Source: Nevskia sp.
Lineage (GTDB): Bacteria; Pseudomonadota; Gammaproteobacteria; Nevskiales; Nevskiaceae
Direction of reading: 5' to 3'
Assembly: GCA_016779605.1 (NCBI GenBank)
Contig: JADHNH010000015.1
Span: 1 to 48,288 of the forward strand
DNA: 48,288 nucleotides
A model generated the notes under the pieces. That model was not told where the DNA came from. It worked only from the letters and a program-made list of their open reading frames with translations, and made no database searches. Of the stretch, positions 8,809 through 17,048 are shown piece after piece (the stretch's first letter is position 1; each line of letters begins with the position of its first letter). Position numbers and translations under genes: made by a program.

Positions 8809-9771
8809 ATGACGACGATGGCCGACCGCGACGGCTTTATCTGGTACGACGGCGAACTGGTGCCCTGGCGCGAGGCCACCACCCATGTGCTGACCTACAC
8901 GCTGCATTACGGCGCCGGCTGCTTCGAGGGCGTCCGCGCCTACGCCACGCCGCGCGGCACCGCGATCTTCCGCCTGGAGGAGCACACCAGGCGCCTGTTC
9001 AACTCGGCCAAGATCCTGGGCATGAAGATCCCGTTCTCGATGGAACAGGTCAACGAGGCCCAGCTTGAGGTGCTGCGCGCCAACAAGCTGAAGGAAGCCT
9101 ACCTGCGGCCGATGGTGTTCTTCGGCGCCGAGGGCATGGGCCTGCGCGCCGACAACCTCAAGGTGCACCTGATCGTGGCGGCCTGGACCTGGGGCGCCTA
9201 CCTGGGCGCCGACAACGTCGAGCGCGGCATCCGCGTGAAGACCAGCTCGTTCTCGCGGCACCACGTCAACGCCGCGCTGTGCCGCGCCAAGGCCAACGCC
9301 AACTACATGAACTCGATGCTGGCGCTCAACGAAGTGCTGCGCGACGGCTACGACGAGGCGGTGATGCTCGACCCCGACGGCTACATCGCCGAAGGCTCGG
9401 CCGAGAACATCTTCCTGGTGTCCGACGGCGCGCTGCACACGCCGGACGTCACCTCCGCGCTGGACGGCATCACCCGCCGCACGGTGATGCAGCTGGCCAA
9501 GGATTTCGGTATCCCGGTGTACGAGCGCCGGCTGACGCGCGACGAGCTGTACATCGCCGACGAAGCCTTCTTCACCGGCACCGCCGCCGAGGTCATGCCG
9601 ATCCGCGAGGCGGACAACCGCACCATCGGCATCGGCAAGCGCGGCCCGGTCACCGAGAAGCTGCAGAAGGCCTACGCGGCGCAGGTGCGCGGCGAGCGCA
9701 GCGAGTACCCGGAGTGGCTGTCGCTGGTGCGCGAGCCGCTGGTGGCCGCCAAGAAGTCGGCGGCGGCCTGA
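8809..9771 (+). CDS. ilvE: Branched-chain amino acid aminotransferase
   Basis: The protein has 320 residues and is a fold-type IV PLP enzyme. Key features are the N-terminal FIWYDGELVPWREA, then YGAGCFEGVRAY, the PLP lysine K161 in CRAKANANYMNSML, and the phosphate-binding GYIAEGSAENIFLV. IlvE carries out the last step of Leu, Ile and Val synthesis and the first of their breakdown, using glutamate/2-oxoglutarate. The ATG at 8809 follows GAGAGGA by a normal gap; an upstream in-frame TTG at 8791 lacks such a site. It sits between LPS heptose genes but has its own candidate promoter. Confidence 0.95.
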   Translation: MTTMADRDGFIWYDGELVPWREATTHVLTYTLHYGAGCFEGVRAYATPRGTAIFRLEEHTRRLFNSAKILGMKIPFSMEQVNEAQLEVLRANKLKEAYLRPMVFFGAEGMGLRADNLKVHLIVAAWTWGAYLGADNVERGIRVKTSSFSRHHVNAALCRAKANANYMNSMLALNEVLRDGYDEAVMLDPDGYIAEGSAENIFLVSDGALHTPDVTSALDGITRRTVMQLAKDFGIPVYERRLTRDELYIADEAFFTGTAAEVMPIREADNRTIGIGKRGPVTEKLQKAYAAQVRGERSEYPEWLSLVREPLVAAKKSAAA

Positions 9772-9873
9772 GCCGGCCGGTGGCGCGGCCGGCGCTTGCA
9801 TGGAGCGGCGGCCGCGCGGCCCGGCGCGCACAGCCGCGATCCGGGCGCCGTGTGAGCGGCGGCAGGTTTCCGC

Positions 9874-11340
9874 ATGACCACGCAAGAACATAACCAGGTG
9901 CTGGGCGCGCTGCCGGAGTTTTCGCGCGCGCGCGTGCTGGTGGCCGGCGACGTGATGCTCGACCGCTACTGGCAGGGGCCGACCTCGCGGATTTCGCCGG
10001 AAGCGCCGGTACCGGTGGTGCGGGTGCAGCAGGACGAAACCCGCCCGGGCGGCGCCGCCAACGTCGCCCTCAACATCGCCGCCCTCGGCGGCGCGGCGCG
10101 CCTGCTCGGCGTGGTCGGCCGCGACGAGGCGGCGCACAAGCTAGGTGCCGCGCTCGGCGCCGCCGGCGTGCAGCCGCTGTTCCTGGAGGCCGACGGCCGC
10201 CCGACCATCACCAAGCTGCGCATCCTGTCACGCCACCAGCAGCTGATCCGGCTGGACTTCGAGGAGCCGCTGGCGCCGCTCGGCGCCTTCGACCGCGTCG
10301 CCTACCTCGAGCAGTTCCGCCAGGCGCTGCCGCAGGTGCAGGCGGTGATCCTGTCGGATTACGGCAAGGGCACGCTGGCCGACGCGGCCGACCTGGTGGC
10401 GGCGGCACGCGCCGCCGGGCGGCCGCTGCTGGTCGACCCCAAGGGCAGCGACTGGCGGCCGTATCGCGGCGCCACCCTGATCACGCCCAACCTGGCGGAG
10501 TTCGAAGCGGTGGTCGGGCCCTGCCCGGACGAGGCGGCCATCGTCGCCAAGGGCGAGCGCCTGCGCCAGGAGCTCGGGCTGGAAGCGCTGCTGGTGACGC
10601 GCAGCGAGCAGGGCATGAGCCTGCTGGCACGCGGCCAGGCGCCGCTGCACATGCCGGCGCAGGCGCGCGAGGTGTACGACGTCACCGGCGCGGGCGACAC
10701 CGTGATCGCGGTGTTCGGCGCCTGCCTCGCCGCCGGCCACGACTTCGCCCACTCCGCGCACATCGCCAACCTGGCCGCCGGCATCGTCGTCGGCAAGCTC
10801 GGCACCGCCACGGTTTCCGCCGGCGAGCTGCAGCGCGCCATGCGCCATGCGCACGAGGACGACAGCGGCGTATTGTCCGAAGGCGAATTGCTGTCGCGCG
10901 TTACCGCCGCGCGCGCGCAGGGCCAGGTGGTGGTGATGACCAACGGCTGCTTCGACATCCTGCACGTCGGCCACGTGCGCTACCTGGAGGCGGCGCGCAA
11001 GCTCGGCGATGCCCTCATCGTGGCGGTCAACGACGACGCCTCGGTGCGCCGGCTCAAGGGCGCTTCGCGTCCGCTCAACCCACTGGCCGACCGCATGCGC
11101 ATGCTGGCGGCGCTCAAGTGCGTGGACTGGGTGGTGCCGTTCGCCGAGGACACGCCGGCGCGGCTGATCGGCCGGGTGCTGCCCGACCGGCTGGTCAAGG
11201 GCGGCGACTACACCGCCGAGCAGGTCGCCGGCTTCGACGCGGTGACGCGCAACGGCGGCCAGGTGGTGATCCTGGAGTTCCACCAGGGCTATTCGACCAC
11301 CCGGCTGATCGAGCGGGCGCGCTCCGAGCCGCAGGGCTGA
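9874..11340 (+). CDS. hldE: Bifunctional heptose 7-phosphate kinase / heptose 1-phosphate adenylyltransferase
   Basis: The protein has 488 residues, close to the 477 of E. coli HldE. The N-terminal half is a PfkB/ribokinase-type kinase, from [20 protein letters not shown] to [13 protein letters not shown] with catalytic D275. The C-terminal half (from about residue 350) is a nucleotidyltransferase, marked by [20 protein letters not shown] with the HxGH ATP-binding motif at H364-H367. It phosphorylates D-glycero-D-manno-heptose 7-phosphate at C1 and, after phosphatase action, adds AMP. HldD at 5674 acts next. The gene is fully fused, as usual for Gammaproteobacteria. A hairpin at its stop may end the transcript. 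Confidence 0.96.
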   Translation: MTTQEHNQVLGALPEFSRARVLVAGDVMLDRYWQGPTSRISPEAPVPVVRVQQDETRPGGAANVALNIAALGGAARLLGVVGRDEAAHKLGAALGAAGVQPLFLEADGRPTITKLRILSRHQQLIRLDFEEPLAPLGAFDRVAYLEQFRQALPQVQAVILSDYGKGTLADAADLVAAARAAGRPLLVDPKGSDWRPYRGATLITPNLAEFEAVVGPCPDEAAIVAKGERLRQELGLEALLVTRSEQGMSLLARGQAPLHMPAQAREVYDVTGAGDTVIAVFGACLAAGHDFAHSAHIANLAAGIVVGKLGTATVSAGELQRAMRHAHEDDSGVLSEGELLSRVTAARAQGQVVVMTNGCFDILHVGHVRYLEAARKLGDALIVAVNDDASVRRLKGASRPLNPLADRMRMLAALKCVDWVVPFAEDTPARLIGRVLPDRLVKGGDYTAEQVAGFDAVTRNGGQVVILEFHQGYSTTRLIERARSEPQG

Positions 11341-11372
11341 AGCCGCGGCCGGACCGCGCGCGCCGCTTCAGC
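11336..11372. terminator. Hairpin between convergent hldE and the VOC gene
   Basis: GCTGAAGC (11336-11343) pairs with GCTTCAGC (11365-11372), with further GC-rich pairing inside. It overlaps the hldE stop. There is no T-run, so it may act with Rho or simply protect the message end. Confidence 0.4.
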
Positions 11373-11404
11373 AGGCCGCTGAACGACCCCGTTGCAACGA
11401 CTGC

Positions 11405-12082
11405 TCAGGTCTGCGCGGCGTAGCCCGCGTCCGGCATCTGCGCCGGGTCGAATTCGGCGACGTTGGTGGCGAACGCCCAGCGGTAGCCGTCCGGATCCAG
11501 GAACGTGGCCATGCGGTCGCCCCAGAACATGATGGCCGGTTCGCTCACCACGGTGGCGCCGGCATTGCGCGCGCGCTCGGTGAGGGCGTCGACGTCCGGG
11601 CAGTAGACGTACTGCTGCATCGGCCCTTCGCGCCCCGACGACGCCGGCGCCTGCAGCTCGCTGCCGTAGGCCCCTTCGGGCGAGAACATGATGCGGCCGT
11701 CGTGGAAGGTCATCTGCGCATGGGCGACGCGCCCGTCCGGGCCGGGCATGATGAACTCGAGCTCGAAGCCGAAAGCGCTCTGGTAAAAGGCGATGGCGAG
11801 CTCGGCGCTGCGCACGGTGAGCGAGGCGATCATCTGCGGCGAGCCGGCCGCCCGTCCGTGTGGTGGCCTGGCCGCCGCAGGCTTCGCGCCGGGGCGCGGC
11901 TTGCGACGCGGCGGCGGGCTGCGTCCCGCGGGCTTCTTCGCCGCGGCGGCGGCTTTGCGTGGCGCCGCAGCCGGCCGTTTTGCCGGTGCGGCCTTGACCG
12001 CGGCGCGCGCGGCTTTCGGCCGGGCCTTTGCGCTGGCCCTGGATTTCGCGGCGGCTTTCTTGCGGATCTTCGGTTTGGCCAT
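11405..12082 (-). CDS. VOC (glyoxalase/PhnB-like) protein with a histone-H1-like N-terminal tail
   Basis: The 225-residue product has two unlike halves. Residues 1 to about 80 are almost only Lys, Ala, Arg and Pro, for example KKAAAKSRASAKARPKAARA, like bacterial H1-type tails. From about residue 83 a single VOC module begins, IASLTVRSAELAIAFYQSAF, running through PDGRVAHAQMTFHDGRIMF and ending AIMFWGDRMATFLDPDGYRW. VOC proteins of the PhnB subgroup often bind a metal but many lack a known reaction. AGGAG lies just before the ATG. The tail suggests DNA or polyanion binding; what the VOC part does is unknown. The low-complexity tail makes frame-shifts easy, but the frame reads through cleanly. 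Confidence 0.8.
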   Translation of the reverse strand: MAKPKIRKKAAAKSRASAKARPKAARAAVKAAPAKRPAAAPRKAAAAAKKPAGRSPPPRRKPRPGAKPAAARPPHGRAAGSPQMIASLTVRSAELAIAFYQSAFGFELEFIMPGPDGRVAHAQMTFHDGRIMFSPEGAYGSELQAPASSGREGPMQQYVYCPDVDALTERARNAGATVVSEPAIMFWGDRMATFLDPDGYRWAFATNVAEFDPAQMPDAGYAAQT

Positions 12083-12264
12083 CGCGCGCTCCTGAGTCGT
12101 TCGAAATAGTGCCGGTCGCTTGCGCCGGCACGCGGCTTGAGTGTACGCCCGCTGCGGACCGCACGACCAGCCCCGCGATACCGTTCATCGACCGTCGTTA
12201 AAGCCCGCAGCGGCGCCGGCCGATAGGGCCCATGCGGCGGCATGCGCCAACCCAGAGGGGAACG

Positions 12265-13113
12265 ATGAACCAGCATTATGCGTTGGAGAGCAAGGTGATG
12301 CGTTCGGTCAACGAAGCGCTGCGGCTGAACGCGCTGAAGCTGCCGTCGCTGCCGGAGGTCGCCGGCCAGGTGCAGGCCATCGCCGCCGACCCCGGCGCTT
12401 CGATCGACGACCTCGCCGGCGCGATCCTGCGCGACGCCGCGCTCACCGCGCGCCTGATCCGCATCGCCAACAGCCCGCTGCTGCGCGGCCGCGTCGAGGT
12501 GCGCACCCTGCCGCAGGCGATCACGCGGCTGGGCATCTACTACGTGCGCGACCTGGTCATCGCGCTGACCATGGAGCACGCCTTCGAGCCGCGCTCCTCG
12601 GCGGTGCGCCAGATGCTGCAGCGCATCTGGCGGCGCAGTAAGGACGTGGCCGCGATCTGCCACGTGCTGGCGCGTCACCGCACGCTGCTGCCGGCCGAGC
12701 AGGCCATGCTGGCCGGCCTGCTGCACCTGATCGGCGCGCTGCCGCTGCTGGCGTCGGCCGACGAGGACGCGCAGGCGCCGGTGGATCCCGTGGACCTGTT
12801 CGTGGTGATCGAGGCCCACCACGGCCAGATCGGCGGCCGCATCCTCCGCCAATGGCATTTCCGCGACGAGATCGCCGGCGTGCCGGAAGCCTATCGGGAA
12901 CACGCGCGCCCCGGCGGCGAGGCTGCGGACTTCGCCGACGTGGTCTCGGTGGCCAACCTGCTGTGCGCGCCCTTCGAAGGCCACGTCTACGAAATACCCG
13001 ACTGGGGCAGCTACCCTGCGGCGCGCAAGCTCGGCCTCGCCAGCGCGGCGGACTTCTATTCTTCCGAGCAGATGCAGCTGGACCTGCAGCGGAGCATGAA
13101 CCTGTTCAGTTGA
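12265..13113 (+). CDS. HDOD-domain signalling protein
   Basis: The product has 282 residues. An HDOD domain fills most of it: LKLPSLPEVAGQVQAIAADP near the start, then AILRDAALTARLIRIANSPL, the common HDOD core with a degenerate HD-type pocket, and ITRLGIYYVRDLVIALTMEH. HDOD proteins are non-catalytic relatives of HD-GYP and act in signalling, often with c-di-GMP or motility control. No GGDEF, EAL or receiver domain is fused. AGAGGGG precedes the ATG at 12265. Its stop overlaps the convergent S9 peptidase gene by 8 bases. Confidence 0.87.
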   Translation: MNQHYALESKVMRSVNEALRLNALKLPSLPEVAGQVQAIAADPGASIDDLAGAILRDAALTARLIRIANSPLLRGRVEVRTLPQAITRLGIYYVRDLVIALTMEHAFEPRSSAVRQMLQRIWRRSKDVAAICHVLARHRTLLPAEQAMLAGLLHLIGALPLLASADEDAQAPVDPVDLFVVIEAHHGQIGGRILRQWHFRDEIAGVPEAYREHARPGGEAADFADVVSVANLLCAPFEGHVYEIPDWGSYPAARKLGLASAADFYSSEQMQLDLQRSMNLFS

Positions 13114-15190
13114 GCGGCGACGCGGTCCATTTCTTGATCCAGGCTTCCACCGTCTGGTGCCATTGCAGGCTGTTCTGCGGCTTGCGCACCCAGTGGTTTT
13201 CGTCCGGGAACACCAGCAGCTGGCTCGGTACGCCGCGGCGCTGCAGGGCGGTGAAGGCGGCGATGCCCTGCTCCAGGGGGATGCGGAAATCCAGCGCCGA
13301 GTGCACCACCAGCATGGGCACGTGCCAGTCCTTGACGTGGTTGACCGGGTTGAACCGCTCGAACGCTTCCGGCTTCTCCCACTGCGTGGCCTGGTTCTCC
13401 CATTCGTCGAACCACAGCTCCTCGGTGGAGTAGTACTCCATGCGGTTGTCGAATACGCCGTCGTGGCTGACCAGGCACTTCCACGGTGCGCTCCAGTTGC
13501 CGGCCATCCAGTTGACCATGTAGCCGCCGTAGCTGGCGCCGAGCGCGCAGGCGCGGTCGGCATCCAGGAACGGGTACTTTGCCAGCGCCGCGGCCCAGCC
13601 CTTCTGCAGGTCCTCCAGCGGGCGGTCGCCCCAGTGGCCGGAGATGGCGTCGGTGAAGGCCTGGCCGTAGCCGGTGGAGCCGTGGAAGTCGATCGTCACC
13701 ACGGCGAAGCCGGCGCCGGCGTAGGTCTGCGGGTTCCAGCGGTAATGGAAATCGTTGAGCCAGGAGCCCTGCGGGCCGCCGTGCACCAGGAACGCCACCG
13801 GGTACTTGTGGCCGGGCTTGTAGCCGTAAGGCTTGACCACGTAGCCCTGCACGGTCTCGTCGTTCCAGCCCTTGAAGCGGAAGAACTCGTACTGGCCGAA
13901 GGCGACGCCTTGCAGGCGCTCGGCGTTGAAGCGGGTCAGGCGCTCGGGCTCGGCGCCGGACTTGAGCCGGTACAGGTCGGCGGGCGCATCCAGCGTTTCG
14001 CGCGCGATGACGATTTCGGCGCCGGCCACGCTGTAGCCGGCGATGTTGCCGCCGCCGGCGACGCGCGCCACCCGGCCGGAGGCGATGTCCACCGCGAACA
14101 GCGGGTGCTCGCCTTCGTCGTCGGCCAGCGCGTAGAGCGTGGCGCCGTCGGCGGACAGGCGCATGGAGCCGGCCGAACGGTCCCAGCCGGGCGCGACCTC
14201 GCGCCGGCTGCCGCTGGCCAGGTCCAGCTCCATGATGCCGAAGCGGTCCGACTCGAACTTGGGCCGCTTCATCGCCAGGTAGTAGAGCTTGCGGCCGTCG
14301 TGCGAGGCCACCGGGTAGGCATCCCAGGCCGGGTTGCCGGCGGTCAGGTTGCGCGGTGCGGCGCTGCCGTCGACCGGCACCGCGTAGATGTCGAAGTTGG
14401 TCGACCAGGGCTCGCTGGTGCCGGCGATGCGCACGCCGAAATAAATGGTGCGCCCGTCCGGCGAGAAGCAGTATTCGGAATCGTCGCCGAACGGCTTGGA
14501 AGGCACGTCGCCGTCGATGCCGCGGGTGAGCGCGCTCGGTTCGCCCACCGCTGCGCCGTCCTTGCCAAGCTGCACCAGGTACAGCTGCGAGCGGCGGCCG
14601 TCGGCCCAGGCGTCCCAGTGGCGGATGAACAGCTTGTCGTAGACGGTGCCGCTGCGCTTGGCCGCCGCCTGCTCGTCCAGCCGCTTGCGCGTGCACGCCA
14701 GGTCCGCGCAGTCGTCGAACACGTCGAGCGACAGCGCCAGGCTGCGGCCGTCGGGTGCGACCACGAAGTTGTTCACGTCCAGCGGCAGGCTGGTGACCTG
14801 CCGCGCCTCGCCCAGCCCTTCGTCGAGCCGCCAGACCTGCGAGCTGCCGCCACGCCCGGAGAGGAAGAACAGCGTGCGGCCGTCGGGCGACCAGCGCGGC
14901 GAGCTGGAGTCCGCGCCCTTGGCGGTGATCCGCTGCGGCTGCGCGCCGGCCTGCCGCAGCGACAGGCGCCAGATGCTGTTGACGCCCTTGTTGCCCTCGA
15001 AATCGGTTTCGCGCAGCGCGAACGCCAGGCTCGCACCGTCCGGCGCGAGCTGCGGGTCGGACACGCGGTCCAGCATCACCAGGTCCTTGGCGGTGAAGGG
15101 CCGCGGCGCGGCGGGGGCTGCGGAGGCGGGGTCGGGCATGGTCATGAGCAAGGCAAGGGCCAGCGAGGCGGCGAGCCGGAAGAAAGTCAT
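13106..15190 (-). CDS. Exported S9-family prolyl-oligopeptidase-type peptidase
   Basis: The 694-residue product starts MTFFRLAASLALALLMTMPD with a probable signal peptide ending near ASAA. The ATG at 15190 follows AGGAG by 7 bases. The first ~430 residues form WD40/beta-propeller-like repeats, such as SDPQLAPDGASLAF and PRWSPDGRTLFFLS. The C-terminal alpha/beta hydrolase has the nucleophile S553 in GASYGGYMVNW, D634 in SALDFRIP and H666 in DENHW. This is the S9C acylaminoacyl-peptidase/dipeptidyl-peptidase group, which removes dipeptides or acyl-residues from short peptides. Acting in the periplasm, it may supply peptides to the divergently encoded POT transporter at 15285; only 94 bases separate them. 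Confidence 0.92.
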   Translation of the reverse strand: MTFFRLAASLALALLMTMPDPASAAPAAPRPFTAKDLVMLDRVSDPQLAPDGASLAFALRETDFEGNKGVNSIWRLSLRQAGAQPQRITAKGADSSSPRWSPDGRTLFFLSGRGGSSQVWRLDEGLGEARQVTSLPLDVNNFVVAPDGRSLALSLDVFDDCADLACTRKRLDEQAAAKRSGTVYDKLFIRHWDAWADGRRSQLYLVQLGKDGAAVGEPSALTRGIDGDVPSKPFGDDSEYCFSPDGRTIYFGVRIAGTSEPWSTNFDIYAVPVDGSAAPRNLTAGNPAWDAYPVASHDGRKLYYLAMKRPKFESDRFGIMELDLASGSRREVAPGWDRSAGSMRLSADGATLYALADDEGEHPLFAVDIASGRVARVAGGGNIAGYSVAGAEIVIARETLDAPADLYRLKSGAEPERLTRFNAERLQGVAFGQYEFFRFKGWNDETVQGYVVKPYGYKPGHKYPVAFLVHGGPQGSWLNDFHYRWNPQTYAGAGFAVVTIDFHGSTGYGQAFTDAISGHWGDRPLEDLQKGWAAALAKYPFLDADRACALGASYGGYMVNWMAGNWSAPWKCLVSHDGVFDNRMEYYSTEELWFDEWENQATQWEKPEAFERFNPVNHVKDWHVPMLVVHSALDFRIPLEQGIAAFTALQRRGVPSQLLVFPDENHWVRKPQNSLQWHQTVEAWIKKWTASPLN

Positions 15191-15271
15191 CAGGGAACTC
15201 CTGGGGTCGCGCACCGATACGGATTCGCGGCGCTGCGCACCGGCATGGTACGGGTTGCCGATGGCGGCCGC

Positions 15272-15284
15272 TATACTTCCGGCC
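15272..15284 (+). promoter_or_regulatory. Candidate leaderless promoter of the POT transporter gene
   Basis: TATACT (15272-15277) lies 7 bases before the ATG at 15285, so the transcript would start at the start codon. No Shine-Dalgarno sequence is present. The block from the -10 to the ATG reads TATACTTCCGGCCATG, nearly the same as TAAACTGCCGGGCATG before glnE. Confidence 0.45.
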
Positions 15285-17018
15285 ATGCCCTCTTCCGCCC
15301 TTGGCGCCGGCGCGCCGGCGCAGCCCGCCTACGTCGGCGAGGAGCTGTTCGGCCATCCCAAGGGCCTGTATGTCTGCTTCTTCACCGAGATGTGGGAGCG
15401 CTTCTCGTTTTACGGCATGAAGGCGCTGCTGGCGCTGTACCTGATCAAGCATCATTTCTTCAGCGACACCGAGAGCCTGAAAGTGGTCGGCGCCTACGGC
15501 GGCTTGGTCTACGCCACGCCGGTGCTGGGCGGCGTGCTGGCGGACCGCTACCTGGGCATGCGCAAGGCGGTGGTGCTGGGCGGCGTGCTGCTGTGCATGG
15601 GGCACCTGGGCATGAGCGTGGAGGGCCGCCAGGCCACGCTGGTCGACGGCGTGGTGCACCGCGACCTGTGGGCGCTGTCGGTGTTCTACGCCTCGCTGGC
15701 GCTGATCATCAGCGGAGTGGGCTTCTTGAAGCCCAACATCTCCACCATCGTCGGCAAGCTCTACCCGGAGGGCGACCCGCGCCGCGACTCCGGCTTCACC
15801 CTGTTCTATGCCGGCATCAACGTCGGCGCGCTGTTCGCCAGCCTGATCTGCGGCTACCTGGGCGAGGTCTACGGCTGGGGCTACGGCTTCGGCGCCGCCG
15901 GCATCGGCATGTTGGCGGGCCTGGCGGTATTCATCACCGGCCAGCGCTACCTGCTGGGCCACGCCGAGCCGCGCGACCCGGCGCTGCTGCGGCGCCGCGT
16001 GCTCGGGCCGCTCACCCTGGAATGGAGCATCTACCTGGGCGCCGCGGCCGGGCTGCCGCTGATCTGGGTGCTGATGCAGCTGGGCGACGCCGTGCTGTGG
16101 CTGCAGGTGGCGGTGATGGCCGGCTGGCTGGCCTGGCTGCTGTGGTACCTGGCCGCGCACTGCACGCCGGCGCAGCGCCGGCAGATGCTGGCGGTGGTGT
16201 TCTTCGTCGCGGTGGGCCTGCTGTTCTACGCGCTCTACGAGCAGACCTACAGCTCCTGGGTGCTGTTCACCGACCGCATGCTGGACAAGGACCTGTTCCC
16301 CGCGCTGGTGATCCGCCAGGGCCAGCCGCTGCCCTGGGCGGTGCTGCCGCTGGCGCTGTCGCCGCTGGCGGTGGCCTTTTCGCTGCGCGCGCGCGCAGCG
16401 TTGGCCGGCTGGATCATGGGGCTGCTCACCCTGTTCGCCTTCGTCCTGATCAGCCGCGACAGCGTGGTGCTGCCGCAGACCGCCGGCTCGCTGACCTACC
16501 TGGGCGCGCTGTTCATCGTGCTGCTGTCGCCGCTGTTCGCCTGGCTGTGGCCGTTCCTGGAGCGCCGCGGCGCCAATCCCTCCAAGCCGATGAAGAGCGC
16601 CATCGGCCTGGCCTTCGCCGGCCTGGCCTACCTGCCGCTGCTGGCGGCCAATGCCACGGTTGCGCCCGGTGCGCTGGGCAGCGTGTGGTGGCTGGTGCTG
16701 GCCTACGTGGTGCTGGAAGTCGGCGAGGTGGCGCTGTCGCCGATCTGCCTGTCGGCCGTCACCGAGCTGTCGGTGCCGTCGGTCATGGGCCTGATGATGG
16801 GGGCCTGGTGGCTCGGCACCTCGTTCTCCGAGCAGATGGCCGCGATCTTCAGCAGCTTCGCCGCCCTCGACATCGTGCCCGGCCAGCAGATCGACCTGGC
16901 GCAGGCCGCGCTCAAGTACGGCGCGCTGTTCCGCAAGATGGTACTTCTCGGCGTGGGCACCGGCCTGCTGGCCTGGGCGCTGACGCCGGGCTTGAAGAGG
17001 ATGATGCGCGCCGGGTGA
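15285..17018 (+). CDS. POT/PTR-family proton-dependent oligopeptide transporter
   Basis: The product has 577 residues and many hydrophobic helices. The family motif ExxERFxxYG is present as FFTEMWERFSFYGMKALLAL (E35, E38, R39, F40, Y43, G44). A second signature, GFLKPNISTIVGKLY with the later FTLFYAGINVGALFA, is also typical of PTR2 proteins. These transporters import di- and tripeptides with protons across the inner membrane. The start at 15285 is preferred over one 24 bases upstream because the latter overlaps the -10 region. The gene is divergent from a secreted peptidase, which suggests a peptide-use pair. Confidence 0.93.
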   Translation: MPSSALGAGAPAQPAYVGEELFGHPKGLYVCFFTEMWERFSFYGMKALLALYLIKHHFFSDTESLKVVGAYGGLVYATPVLGGVLADRYLGMRKAVVLGGVLLCMGHLGMSVEGRQATLVDGVVHRDLWALSVFYASLALIISGVGFLKPNISTIVGKLYPEGDPRRDSGFTLFYAGINVGALFASLICGYLGEVYGWGYGFGAAGIGMLAGLAVFITGQRYLLGHAEPRDPALLRRRVLGPLTLEWSIYLGAAAGLPLIWVLMQLGDAVLWLQVAVMAGWLAWLLWYLAAHCTPAQRRQMLAVVFFVAVGLLFYALYEQTYSSWVLFTDRMLDKDLFPALVIRQGQPLPWAVLPLALSPLAVAFSLRARAALAGWIMGLLTLFAFVLISRDSVVLPQTAGSLTYLGALFIVLLSPLFAWLWPFLERRGANPSKPMKSAIGLAFAGLAYLPLLAANATVAPGALGSVWWLVLAYVVLEVGEVALSPICLSAVTELSVPSVMGLMMGAWWLGTSFSEQMAAIFSSFAALDIVPGQQIDLAQAALKYGALFRKMVLLGVGTGLLAWALTPGLKRMMRAG

Positions 17019-17048
17019 GCGCCGCGCGGACGGCTCGCTCTGCCGTCC

